Notes: generated by a model not told the origin, from the sequence alone. Positions 1 to 8,422 are shown, counted from the stretch's first letter. The stretch: 52,080 bases of DNA from Oxalobacter formigenes (GCF_027158485.1 NZ_JAMKYJ010000015.1); one strand, 5' to 3'. Made by a program: numbers and translations.

Positions 1-1
1 T

Positions 2-688
2 GCCGTCCAGAGGAAAAAACGCCTGAAAAATATACTCCTGACATTGGCAGAAATAGGGATCTTTGCTGCAGCAAGTGTGGGAAACGCGAATGCCGAGCCT
101 ATCTATTACTACACGGGCAACTCAGAAACGGGAGCCGCCACCGATGAAGAGAATTGGAAAGGCGCTGACGGAAAATCTGTAACCGGAATAATTGCAAAAA
201 CAGAGGGAAACAGAAACGAATACCGTTTCCAGTCAGGTATTTACGATGGAGGGAAGACTGTCGGGGACGCATGGCTCATCGCTGATGGAACAGACATCAA
301 AATTATTTCGGAAGGCCCTCTTACTATTCAAAATTGGAGACCCGACCTTATACCTGTTAAACAGGGAGTCATAACCAGCACCGGCGGTAAAATTATTTTC
401 GGTGACAACGTCTCGTTTCTCAATAATTATTCTTCAGGAGAAGCGACAAAAGGAGGAGGCGCAATTTACTCCAATAAAGGCGTCACTTTTGGTGAGAATG
501 CCAAACTCATCAGTAACCAGGCAGCTGTCGTTATAGGTCCATGGTCCCAATCTAATGGAGGAGGTGCCATTTTTGTAGATGGTGACGCAGACAGCGCAGT
601 TATCTTCGGAAAAAATGCTCTTGTCGAAAAAAAACGAGGCAGTCCGTGGTGGAGCAATAGATGCTTCCGGTTCAGTGACATTCGGTGA
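2..688 (+). CDS. Autotransporter adhesin, 5' part (truncated at window edge, ends after frameshift)
   Basis: This is the N-terminal part of a surface autotransporter whose start lies before the window. From base 2 the frame reads a Sec signal peptide: a basic stretch (RKKRLK), a hydrophobic core and a likely cleavage after ANA. A TTG at 44 also opens this frame but falls inside the signal peptide, so it is not the true start. The mature part begins an extracellular beta-helix with GGGAIYSN and GGGAIFVD motifs, each followed by FGENA/FGKNA. These resemble the GGA(I/L/V) and FxxN tetrapeptides of Chlamydia Pmp proteins. The frame fails at an A8 tract (627-634) and then reads out-of-frame residues to a stop at 688. 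Removing one A joins it exactly to the next ORF (VEKNEAVRGGAI), so the two are one gene. Confidence 0.8.
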   Translation, partial: AVQRKKRLKNILLTLAEIGIFAAASVGNANAEPIYYYTGNSETGAATDEENWKGADGKSVTGIIAKTEGNRNEYRFQSGIYDGGKTVGDAWLIADGTDIKIISEGPLTIQNWRPDLIPVKQGVITSTGGKIIFGDNVSFLNNYSSGEATKGGGAIYSNKGVTFGENAKLISNQAAVVIGPWSQSNGGGAIFVDGDADSAVIFGKNALVEKKRGSPWWSNRCFRFSDIR

Positions 689-3600
689 AAGTGCGATTAT
701 CCGTGAAAACTCGGCAATAACAGACGGAGGTGCAATCAGAGTTCACGGAATATTGACCCTCAATCAGAATACGCTTGTCGAATCAAATAAGGTAGCGGCA
801 GAAAAAGCGACTGGAGGCGCTTTTTATATTGAGGGGACTGCCAATATCTCGGGAACGACGCTCAAGAATAATACTGCTGCCAACGGAGGAAGTGGTGGTG
901 CATTTTATTTGAAGGATGGTTTTTTGAATCTTTCGGACGAAACGGTGGTAGAAGGCAACGAAGCTTCCAAGGGCGGAGCAGTTTACGCAAATTCATCGAC
1001 TATAAACATCAATCACACAACCCTGAAAAATAACACGGCAAATGGAAATGGTGGCGCGTTATACGTTACAAGCGGTTCCATTACTACCCAGAGTGAAAGC
1101 GGAAAGCTTGCGACAACCAGCACAGTTTTCCAGAACAACACAGCATCTTCCTACGGTGGAGCGATTTATGCCCAGCTATCGGATGTACATCTGGGAAGTG
1201 GAACACGTTTTGAAGAAAATCAGGCCGGTTCATTAGGAGGAGCCATCACAGTAGTTCAAGGCTCACTGAGCATGACTGACACTGCATTCATAAACAACTC
1301 ATCCTCCCAAAAAGGAGGAGCGATCTATCTTCAGACAGGGAATCTTGACTTCAACGTGACAAAAACGTCACCCACACCCGCCATTTCCGGGAATACCTCC
1401 GGTGCAGGCGGATTTTTGTATTTGTTGAGCGCCTCTTCCGCTAATTTCAATATCGCTCAGGGTCAGCAACTGCAAATAGGTGATGTCAATTACTTCGGTA
1501 CTGACAACAACAGGGATTCTCTCTACATCAGTTCTGATTCCGCCATCAAAAAAACAGGCGGGGGAGAAATGAAAATAAACTCTTCCATGAGCAGTATATG
1601 GGGAACTGTCAGCGTGGAAGAGGGTATATTAAGCGTTGCCCAACACTGGAATATCAGAAATGCCGTCTCGGTCACGGGAGGAACGCTGGATTCTTCCTCA
1701 TTTTCCTTCGTGGGAGATAATGCCAGCCTGACGATCAACGGTGGTACGCTGTTAACGGATACAAGCCATATTTTCGAAACTGCACTGGGTTCGGAAGGTA
1801 GAGACGAAGACGCAGGCAAACTGAAAGAGCATATCGACTTCAAAAAGGGACTCATCTCTTTCAACGATGCGAAATATAACCTCAAATATGCCAGTTCTGC
1901 TGCCGGAATACTGGGGGTCGATAAAACGAGTGGCAGGGAAATCATCTTTACGGGTAATCTCTATGACAACTCGGGAAATGCTTCTTCCAGTGTTTCAATA
2001 AGTGATTTGAACTCAAGTGGCCTCAGTAATATGGTCCTTGGTGGTGCTACCCTTACCACAGGAACCGACTCAAAAGGCAACAATCTGGTCGTTGGCGCAT
2101 CAAGCGGTTCCCACGGCAGTGCAGAGTCCATTGAGGGCAGCATCGGTGGAAGCAACCTGAATCTGGGAACGGATGGCTCGGAAGTGACGATTACAGGTGG
2201 ACAATACCTGACGCTTCTGGGCGGTGAGACAAACACATCTCTCGTGCAGGCCGGAAACGAAGGAAACAAGGCAGTTGATGTTCATGTGGGATCGACTAAT
2301 AGCGCAACTCCCGAAGGGACGCTCAATCTCGGTACGACTGGGATGGCTTCCAGTGGCACTCTCACCGGAAACGTGCAGATCGGGAGTTCCAGCATAGTCA
2401 ACGTCCGCGGTGGCGAACACAGTATTACCGGCGAGTCTGACAGCACAGCCGGGCAAGCCGTTGCAGGCATCAACAACAACGGCGGAACACTCAATATCGA
2501 TGAACATGCAACCCTGCAAACCTCGGTGAAACAGACGACGGGGGAAACCAACATCGCCGGAAAACTTGCCTCTTCATCGGTAGAACTCGAAGGCGGAAAT
2601 TTCAATGTATCCGGATCGGCACAGATCGAACAATTGAAGCAACGCGGTGGAGACACTGTCATATCGGGAACGGTTGAAGGCAATTCTCTCGAAGTGGCTG
2701 GCGGCACGATGAGTGTTACCGGTACATTGAAAACCGAAAATCTTGTCGCCAACTCCGGCATGACGATTTCCGTGGGTAATGGAAGTGCAGCAGGCAAACT
2801 CTCCAGTTCATCCGTATCGCTTAACGGAGGAGGGATTTTTCTGGACCCCGCATGGCTTGGTAACGATACAATCGTAACAGCCTCTCATGGCGCCCTGGTT
2901 TTCAACAACCAGACCGTGGACGGTGAACTGACAGTAGGACAAAATTCCCTGCTTGTACTGGGAGAAACTTCGGTAGACCGCAGTATCGACATGTTCAACA
3001 CCTCAGGACTGAAATGGGGAAAAGACGATATCAGTGCTGCTCTGTCCATTACCGCTGCGCAACACCTCAGCCCGACTCAGGGAGCCATCGTGGTCGACGG
3101 TTCAAAAACTTCCGCGCCCACTTCGCCGCTCGCCCCAAACACCGCCACCTTCGCAAACGGGTCACTCCTGATAGTGGATGCATCAGGCTTGAATGGCAAT
3201 GCGGCACTCTCCTCGGAAGGTGGAGCCCTCTACGTGGCTCAGAATGCATCGCTGCTTATAGGCAATGCCACAACAGGAAAATACGTCATCACAAGCGGTT
3301 TTGCAGACAATGCGAACGTCAAGGGATGGGAAGGAGATTATCTGTCATCAACGGACCAGCTAATCGGACTGACGATCGACAAGAGCGAAACCGGAACCAT
3401 CAAGGTGGAAGCCAGGGCACTGGATGTGGCCAGTACGCTGCCCGGTGTCGTCATGCCGGGAACCATCAGTGAAATATGGTTCGGCGGCCGTAACGACATT
3501 GACAGTTCCAACGCGGGTATTGCATTCCTTTCAAGAACGATGGACAACCGGTATCTTGCCCCGAACGATACCGTCCGCACCATCAATGGCGCCGCACAGA

Positions 3601-4583
3601 TAGCCATCGCCGCAGGCGTACAGGCATCCGCTATTTCTGCTTCCGGTTCCGTCAACCGTGCCTTGCAGGATCATCTGTCACTGAGCAACAGCGTCAATCA
3701 GCGTGGTGCGCCTTCACTGCATCGTGAAGGTCCCGATTTGTGGGCCAGTATGCTTTATCGTGACAGCGACAGCAGTGGCATCCGGGCAGGGCGCTTCAAC
3801 GCCGACTACAAGAACGATTTCGGTGGCATTGTGGCCGGAGCCGATTACACATGGAAAGATAAAGGTAACGGCAGTTTCCGTGCCGGTGGTGCGCTTAATA
3901 TCGGCACGGGCGAGGGCAAATCCCGCGGAGATTTCAACGATACCCGAAACGATTATGACACTTACGGACTCAGCGCCTACGGCAGCTTGAACAGTGGCAA
4001 CGCCAATCTCATGGTCGATATCGGTTACATGAAGGGAAAGAACGAGCTCAAACAAACGGTTCCTTCAACACTGGGAGATACGCTGAAAGCGGACGTGGAT
4101 ACGCAAATATGGACGATTGGCGCACAGGGTGAATACCGGTTGAAAACAGCAACTTTCGACGTGACACCTCATATCGGAGTACGCTGGCTCAGACTGAAAA
4201 CAGACGCTTTCAAAACCCATAACAGCCAGGGCACTGTTTTCAATACCGGTAGCGACACCCAGAACATCTGGCAAATCCCGGTTGGAGTGACCTTAAGCCG
4301 CGATTATGTTGCCAAAAACGGCTGGACAGTGAAACCGAAACTGGACATTTCCTTTATTCCGGCAACCGGCGACAGGAACGCCTCGACGCGTATCCATGTC
4401 CCTGGCGTCGCTGCGAGTGACATCACCAGAACGGAAATAATGGATAGTACGTCCTGGAACGGTTCACTGGGACTGGATATGCAAAAAGACCGCTTGAGTA
4501 TCGGGTTCAGTGCTGCTTACCAGAAATCAGGCAATGAAAAATCGCGTGGTTTCATGCTGAAAATAAACCGGCAGTTTGATTGA
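579..4583 (+). CDS. Autotransporter adhesin, main passenger and C-terminal beta-barrel
   Basis: This is the continuation of the autotransporter; its own ATG at 579 lies inside the upstream frame and is probably not used. The true in-frame part starts near 635. Roughly residues 20-260 carry repeated GGA(I/F/V/L)Y motifs, each preceded by FxxN or LKNNT-type turns, as expected of a right-handed beta-helix passenger. The middle (about 270-1000) is rich in G, S, T and N with further beta-helix-like repeats. The last ~285 residues, starting around GPDLWASMLYRD, form an autotransporter barrel domain (PF03797 type) with alternating amphipathic strands. The protein ends INRQFD, so the usual terminal aromatic residue is penultimate. 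The passenger should be displayed on the cell surface; adhesion is inferred. A terminator follows at 4609. Confidence 0.85.
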   Translation: MVTQTAQLSSEKMLLSKKNEAVRGGAIDASGSVTFGESAIIRENSAITDGGAIRVHGILTLNQNTLVESNKVAAEKATGGAFYIEGTANISGTTLKNNTAANGGSGGAFYLKDGFLNLSDETVVEGNEASKGGAVYANSSTININHTTLKNNTANGNGGALYVTSGSITTQSESGKLATTSTVFQNNTASSYGGAIYAQLSDVHLGSGTRFEENQAGSLGGAITVVQGSLSMTDTAFINNSSSQKGGAIYLQTGNLDFNVTKTSPTPAISGNTSGAGGFLYLLSASSANFNIAQGQQLQIGDVNYFGTDNNRDSLYISSDSAIKKTGGGEMKINSSMSSIWGTVSVEEGILSVAQHWNIRNAVSVTGGTLDSSSFSFVGDNASLTINGGTLLTDTSHIFETALGSEGRDEDAGKLKEHIDFKKGLISFNDAKYNLKYASSAAGILGVDKTSGREIIFTGNLYDNSGNASSSVSISDLNSSGLSNMVLGGATLTTGTDSKGNNLVVGASSGSHGSAESIEGSIGGSNLNLGTDGSEVTITGGQYLTLLGGETNTSLVQAGNEGNKAVDVHVGSTNSATPEGTLNLGTTGMASSGTLTGNVQIGSSSIVNVRGGEHSITGESDSTAGQAVAGINNNGGTLNIDEHATLQTSVKQTTGETNIAGKLASSSVELEGGNFNVSGSAQIEQLKQRGGDTVISGTVEGNSLEVAGGTMSVTGTLKTENLVANSGMTISVGNGSAAGKLSSSSVSLNGGGIFLDPAWLGNDTIVTASHGALVFNNQTVDGELTVGQNSLLVLGETSVDRSIDMFNTSGLKWGKDDISAALSITAAQHLSPTQGAIVVDGSKTSAPTSPLAPNTATFANGSLLIVDASGLNGNAALSSEGGALYVAQNASLLIGNATTGKYVITSGFADNANVKGWEGDYLSSTDQLIGLTIDKSETGTIKVEARALDVASTLPGVVMPGTISEIWFGGRNDIDSSNAGIAFLSRTMDNRYLAPNDTVRTINGAAQIAIAAGVQASAISASGSVNRALQDHLSLSNSVNQRGAPSLHREGPDLWASMLYRDSDSSGIRAGRFNADYKNDFGGIVAGADYTWKDKGNGSFRAGGALNIGTGEGKSRGDFNDTRNDYDTYGLSAYGSLNSGNANLMVDIGYMKGKNELKQTVPSTLGDTLKADVDTQIWTIGAQGEYRLKTATFDVTPHIGVRWLRLKTDAFKTHNSQGTVFNTGSDTQNIWQIPVGVTLSRDYVAKNGWTVKPKLDISFIPATGDRNASTRIHVPGVAASDITRTEIMDSTSWNGSLGLDMQKDRLSIGFSAAYQKSGNEKSRGFMLKINRQFD
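627..634 (+). repeat. A8 homopolymer at the autotransporter frame break
   Basis: Eight consecutive A residues occur where the two autotransporter reading frames should join. Seven would restore a continuous frame with a normal GGA repeat across the junction. Such a tract is a typical site for slipped-strand phase variation, but also for a sequencing indel. Confidence 0.7.
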
Positions 4584-4608
4584 CCTTTGCGAAAACGGGC
4601 AGTAATGA

Positions 4609-4652
4609 CAAAAAAGGAGCTGCCTCTTGAAAAAATAGCTCCTTTTTGTTTA
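4609..4652 (+). terminator. Intrinsic terminator after the autotransporter
   Basis: The 10-bp stem AAAAAGGAGC / GCTCCTTTTT (4611-4620 and 4638-4647) sits 28 bases after the autotransporter stop and leads into a T-rich tract. The A/T symmetry means it could also serve the convergent ORF on the minus strand. Confidence 0.8.
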
Positions 4653-4655
4653 TTT

Positions 4656-4958
4656 TCATATATATAAAGCAAACTCAAAAGAAAAAACATTAACTTTAAA
4701 CCAGACGATTTCCAGTGTTCCCGATTCAGGCAATCGCATAAGCTGATCGGTACCGATCAGCTTTGCTGGCGTATAGGTTCCACCATCAGGCCGATGATTC
4801 ATCAGATAGTCAATCACAGCCAGTGAACCCGTAACAGTCAGGCTGTAGCTGTTGGCCGTACGCATTCGCGCCGTTTTTCTTTCTCCATTCGCATTGATCA
4901 CTTCGCCCCAGACATTCATCCATCGCAGGGAATCGGTGAGATTGTTCTTTTCATTCAT
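4656..4958 (-). pseudogene. Short ORF resembling the C-terminus of a saccharopine-dehydrogenase-like oxidoreductase; probable remnant
   Basis: This is a 100-codon minus-strand ORF. I chose the ATG at 4958 because GGAG lies 7 bases upstream (4966-4969); an upstream start at 5006 is possible. The segment from GERKTARMRTANSYSLT through YTPAKLIGTDQLMRLPES resembles the extreme C-terminus of saccharopine dehydrogenase-type NAD(P) oxidoreductases, where a GxYTPxxLxG..LPG pattern is usual. The Rossmann fold and the rest of the enzyme (normally 350-400 residues) are missing, and the last ~17 residues (VWFKVNVFSFEFALYI) look like run-on translation. It is more likely a decayed 3' fragment than a working gene. 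The family assignment is from memory of the motif and is tentative. Confidence 0.4.
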
Positions 4959-5078
4959 GACATGACTCCGGTTTGACTGACAGCCATAGTCAATTTCATC
5001 TGACAACAGGCGAATTGAACTGAGATGTTTTCAGATATCCTGCGGATTCTAGTACTTAGCCATCACATACAAACTTCG

Positions 5079-5094
5079 CATAATTTATATTATG
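5079..5094. promoter_or_regulatory. AT-rich palindrome CATAAT-TTAT-ATTATG
   Basis: A perfect 6-bp inverted repeat with a 4-base centre lies in the 280-bp gene-free stretch between the oxidoreductase remnant and the Sel1 remnant. It could be an operator or a relic promoter. The rest of 4959-5290 shows no gene I can support. Confidence 0.25.
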
Positions 5095-5289
5095 TAAAAT
5101 AGAAATTATATGAATGAATTTGTTGCCTGCAATCCAATCTTCCCGGCCAGCTTACACTGCCCGCTGCGATTATCGAAAAACCAAATGACCTGAATACCGC
5201 AATCGATGCCTGCGAGCCACTGGCTTCAGTCAACGGAACTGGGCATTATCCCTTTTAAACCAGAGTAGCCTGTCCATATTTCATACTCG

Positions 5290-5527
5290 GAGCACAGTGA
5301 ACCTGAAGCACAAGGTCTCCTCGGCACCGCCTATGCCTATGGAAAAGGAATTTCCAAAGATACCAAAAGCCCTCTACTGGTACAAAACCGCAGCCAAAAA
5401 CGGAAACGTCAATGCCATGAAAGAACTGGGTTCCATTTATGCAGAAGGTGATCTCGGAGTCCAAAAGGACATACAAGAAGCGAAACGATGGAACGACATG
5501 GCCAGAAAAGCGGAACAAAAGAAATAA
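5290..5527 (+). pseudogene. Remnant of a Sel1-repeat protein (3' end only, frameshifted)
   Basis: Two frames together encode the last two Sel1 repeats of a protein closely related to the intact gene at 8423-9241. Bases ~5294-5364 read EAQGLLGTAYAYGKGISKDT. The frame then shifts at about 5364-5366, and from KALYWYKTAAKNGNVNAM it continues to RKAEQKK and a stop at 5527. In the intact paralogue the junction reads D-S-E-K-A-L-Y-W, so two bases are missing here (or one is extra). No signal peptide or upstream repeats remain. The ATG at 5297 belongs to the wrong frame for the first half. It is a degenerate third member of the local Sel1 family, now separated from the other two by the 563-aa gene and its leader. 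Confidence 0.8.
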
Positions 5528-5542
5528 CCCTTATCTCTTCAT

Positions 5543-5573
5543 AAACAGCCGGAAATATTCCGGCTGTTTTTAT
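5543..5573 (+). terminator. Intrinsic terminator of the Sel1 remnant
   Basis: The stem AAACAGCCGGA / TCCGGCTGTTT, with a loop of about 5 bases, is followed by T residues. The terminator after the intact Sel1 gene at 9261 shares the same GCCGGA(A) core, supporting common ancestry of the two gene ends. Confidence 0.8.
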
Positions 5574-5586
5574 TCTCGGAACATAG

Positions 5587-5616
5587 CTGACAGAAGTTTG
5601 AAAAACAGGTATAAAT
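5587..5616 (+). promoter_or_regulatory. Sigma-70-type promoter, copy 1 (shared with 51654-51682)
   Basis: The -35 element CTGACA (5587-5592) is separated by exactly 17 bases from the -10 element TATAAA (5610-5615). The same arrangement (CTGACC, 17 bases, TATAAA) occurs before the second copy at the right edge of the window, with a conserved ACATAGCTGAC start, although most of the spacer differs. Transcription would begin near 5622, at the foot of the first hairpin. Confidence 0.65.
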
Positions 5617-5624
5617 AAACAGTC

Positions 5625-5784
5625 GGGCAAGTTGCGCCCATTTTTCGGGTCTTTCTAATGGAGAGGCCTTTTTTATACCTGAAGCCTTCCTGATGGGAGG
5701 CTTTTTTATTTCATGCCTCCGAATGGAGGTTTTTTTATTTTTAAAGCTTTCCGCCATCACCTCATGAACCGGAAAGCTTTTTTC
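5625..5784 (+). promoter_or_regulatory. Leader with five serial terminator-like hairpins, copy 1
   Basis: Five stem-loops, four of them ending directly in a T run, lie between the promoter and the start codon. (1) GGGC / GCCC at 5625-5639. (2) GGTCTTTCT-AAT-GGAGAGGCC at 5648-5668 followed by T6. (3) AAGCCTTCC-TGAT-GGGAGGCTT at 5682-5703 with a T run. (4) GCCTCC-GAAT-GGAGGT at 5715-5730 with T7. (5) AAAGCTTTCC, an 18-base loop, GGAAAGCTTT at 5743-5780. Copy 2 at the window's right edge has hairpins 1, 2, 3 and 5. There, substitutions keep the pairing: in hairpin 5 a T-A pair is replaced by C-G, and in hairpin 2 four pairs change with every position still pairable. The loop of hairpin 5 (gccatYacctcatgaRcc) is conserved. 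A role in attenuation or antitermination is inferred. Confidence 0.7.
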
Positions 5785-5801
5785 ATAAACAGGAGAAAAA
5801 C

Positions 5802-7493
5802 ATGAGCGGTGAAGACGATGATTACTTCAGTTCCATAGGAAACATGTTCTCCGGCAGTCAGGACCCGGAAGAACAAAACCGGGCACTGGAGCGGGAAGCT
5901 GAAAAACGGCGGCGCGAACAGGAACGGGAACAGGCCAGACTATTGCGGGAACAACAGGCACAACAGGCCGAACTCCAAAAATCCCTTCAGCAAGCCCTGC
6001 CCCAACCTGTTGACATCGACAACAATAAACCGGCATCCGTTCTGAAAACCAACCCCGACGATCCCCTTGATGGGATACCGGGTGAGAAACGAACCGACAT
6101 CCTGCTACACAAATACGATAATCGCCATCCGAACGATTATTCGGGTCAACGACTCTCACCGGATCGAAGCAAAGAGTATGTCGAAGGATGGAAAAAAGAT
6201 GTCAGGGGATATTCCGATGTGGTCAGGGACGTCACGCTGCAAATGAATATGAACCGGCATCCCGACATCAGGGAACAGGTCGAACAGGCCAGACGGCAGT
6301 TTCAGGAATGGCTGCCCCAACCCAAAGCCCAAACACTGGAACTCAGGCTGGATGATAAAGACAATCCGTCAAACGCTTATCGCACCCTTGAATACCGTCC
6401 CGAACGCGACGGGGTTCCGTCAATACAGAATGCCTTTCAATATGGCAATGCCCCCGTTTCCATGATCAGGGCCGACAACAGGCTGCTGCCGCAGGCGGCG
6501 AGTGTGAATGTTCCGCAGGATCAGAGCATGACGCCGCTTTATCGTGCATTGTTAGGCATCTACGGCAGTGTATTCGGTCCTGACAAAGCGGTAACCGGTT
6601 ATGGCCGGTCTTATCCCTCTCATCCGGATGAGAGTTATGGCGAAGCGGAAAGACAAGCCGGGAAAGCAGCCGTTCAGTATGTCAATAAAGGTCTGGGACC
6701 GAAAAGTCCTGTTCATGGTAAAGACGGCACTCGCCCTGTCGGGGAAGCCGATCAGTCTACCGGCAAACTGGTTCCTGCCATTTTTCAAAATTTGAATCAC
6801 GATGCTATCGCCAAGGCGCAGGAAGATATCGGTGTGTCCCAGGGTTTCCGCTTTGACCCCAAACATGGCAGCCGGGAAGCCTACTCTTTTGAAAAAGGGA
6901 TTGATAAGGCCGTCCTGGATGGGAAGATCGCTTTTCACTCCTTCGCTTCTCTGACCGGTGAACTGGTTTATAGCGTGACCGGCGGTGATCCGAAAGCCTT
7001 GAGAGCGGTTCAGGGGACGCTTAAGGAATACAAGAGGCAAATGGATGAACTTCAGCCAATGAAGCTGGATCAGGTGTACGTTGAGGGGGACCCGGAAAGG
7101 ACGATGCAGAATGTGACGGATTATTTTTACCAGACGCTGGGGGATCAGATGGTTAAGGTGCCGTTTTCCGTATTGATGGGAAAAGCGGATTCGATTGCGG
7201 CGATTACGGGGATGTCTGCGGCGACGGTGGCGTCAAATATTCATGCGGGTCTGCTGGACAAGACCGGGGAAGCGCATGCCGCGGAATCGGTGATGTATGG
7301 GGTTCCTCTGGGGATGCTTTCTCTTTTGAATATCCCGTTTAAACCCCCTGCTTCCATCAAGTCTCCGGCTGATCTGATGGGCTGGGTTCAGTCGGTGGTG
7401 ACGGATTACGGGGTTGGGAAGGCCAAGGAGAAAGGGACTAAGGCGGTTGTCAGGAAATACGATAACATTAGGGATGATAAAGAGCCTATCTAA
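5802..7493 (+). CDS. Protein of unknown function with conserved coiled-coil head (563 aa)
   Basis: I do not recognise this family. Residues 1-20 form an acidic head (DDDYF, then SGSQDPEEQNRALE). Residues ~20-65 are a highly charged E/R/Q-rich segment likely to be a coiled coil. The first ~60 residues match closely the truncated gene at 51854, after which the two diverge, suggesting a common head on variable bodies. The body (100-450) is hydrophilic with no catalytic motif I can name. Residues ~450-530 contain Ala/Gly-rich, moderately hydrophobic stretches around VKVPFSVLMGKADSIAA and GVPLGMLSLLNIPF, which recall membrane-interacting regions of phage internal virion or effector proteins. That resemblance is weak. 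There is no signal peptide. The start at 5802 follows AGGAG by 8 bases. Expression is probably gated by the upstream hairpin array. Confidence 0.65.
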   Translation: MSGEDDDYFSSIGNMFSGSQDPEEQNRALEREAEKRRREQEREQARLLREQQAQQAELQKSLQQALPQPVDIDNNKPASVLKTNPDDPLDGIPGEKRTDILLHKYDNRHPNDYSGQRLSPDRSKEYVEGWKKDVRGYSDVVRDVTLQMNMNRHPDIREQVEQARRQFQEWLPQPKAQTLELRLDDKDNPSNAYRTLEYRPERDGVPSIQNAFQYGNAPVSMIRADNRLLPQAASVNVPQDQSMTPLYRALLGIYGSVFGPDKAVTGYGRSYPSHPDESYGEAERQAGKAAVQYVNKGLGPKSPVHGKDGTRPVGEADQSTGKLVPAIFQNLNHDAIAKAQEDIGVSQGFRFDPKHGSREAYSFEKGIDKAVLDGKIAFHSFASLTGELVYSVTGGDPKALRAVQGTLKEYKRQMDELQPMKLDQVYVEGDPERTMQNVTDYFYQTLGDQMVKVPFSVLMGKADSIAAITGMSAATVASNIHAGLLDKTGEAHAAESVMYGVPLGMLSLLNIPFKPPASIKSPADLMGWVQSVVTDYGVGKAKEKGTKAVVRKYDNIRDDKEPI

Positions 7494-7571
7494 CACGATT
7501 TTCTATTGACTTCGCCGGAAAGGGCTAATCATAATGAATCAGCCTTATCAATTTTGAGATACACCACTACG

Positions 7572-8387
7572 ATGAAAATTTCTTACAAGCTATTTCTTTC
7601 TTTCATTTTAATGCTGTGTTCTTCCGCTGTTTTTGCTGACAATGCTCTTACAGGGATCGAGTTATACAAAGCAAAAAAATATGAACAGGCCATGACCCAC
7701 CTCATGACGCCTGATGCCCAGAAAAACCCTGCAGCACAAAATCTTATTGGATATCTCTATGATAAGGGCTTAGGTGTAGAAAAAAACGCTGAAATAGCCA
7801 ATCAATGGTATCTTAAAGCAGCTGAACAGGGATTTGCCAAAGCTCAATTCAACCTTGGACTCTCTTATGAAAAGGGTACTGGCATTTCAAAAAATATGGT
7901 TGAAGCTGTCAAATGGTATCGCAAAGCAGCTGAACAAAATCACGCCAAAGCTGAAATGAAAATGGGGTATCTCACAGTAGAAGGTATCGGTACTCAAAAG
8001 AATTACAAAGAAGCCTTGCAATGGTATCGGCGCGCAGCAGAACATGGTGATAATAGGGCTTATGCAGACATTGGCCTCTTCTATGATCAGGGAAACGGTG
8101 TCAAAAAAGACCCCAACCGGGCTGTCCAGTATTACATCATGGGTGCAGAAAAGGGCGATGGCGAAGCACAGCTTTTTCTCGCGGATTGCTACGCGAAAGC
8201 AAGCGGGATTCCTTATGATGCCGATCGCGCCTTGTATTGGTACAAGGAATCCGCCAAAAACGGAAATATCACTGCGATGAAGGTGTTGTCCGGCATTTAC
8301 AAACTTGGCCAATTGGGTATAGAGAAGAATCCGGAAAAATCCCGACACTGGCTTGAGATGGCCAAACAAAAAGAAGCTCAGCCATGA
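7572..8387 (+). CDS. Exported Sel1-repeat (TPR-like) protein
   Basis: A 271-aa protein with a Sec signal peptide (KISYK, hydrophobic core, cleavage after VFA) followed by about six Sel1 repeats of 36 residues. Repeats are recognised by alternating A.WYRKAAEQ and A...LG..Y..G.G..K patterns. Sel1 repeats form alpha-solenoid scaffolds that bind other proteins, often in the periplasm. I start at ATG 7572 because the signal peptide begins there; a TTG at 7506 would add an implausible leader. No strong Shine-Dalgarno is visible. It is the first of a tandem pair with 8423-9241, and a decayed third copy lies at 5290. The partner is unknown. Confidence 0.85.
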   Translation: MKISYKLFLSFILMLCSSAVFADNALTGIELYKAKKYEQAMTHLMTPDAQKNPAAQNLIGYLYDKGLGVEKNAEIANQWYLKAAEQGFAKAQFNLGLSYEKGTGISKNMVEAVKWYRKAAEQNHAKAEMKMGYLTVEGIGTQKNYKEALQWYRRAAEHGDNRAYADIGLFYDQGNGVKKDPNRAVQYYIMGAEKGDGEAQLFLADCYAKASGIPYDADRALYWYKESAKNGNITAMKVLSGIYKLGQLGIEKNPEKSRHWLEMAKQKEAQP

Positions 8388-8422
8388 TGGTTCTGTTCTG
8401 ATCTGATCTGCATTGTTTTTAA

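Noticed and set aside
5620..5800. Integron-type attC or transposon end
   Set aside because: The serial hairpins end in T runs and sit behind a promoter; no integrase, transposase or target-site duplication is visible.
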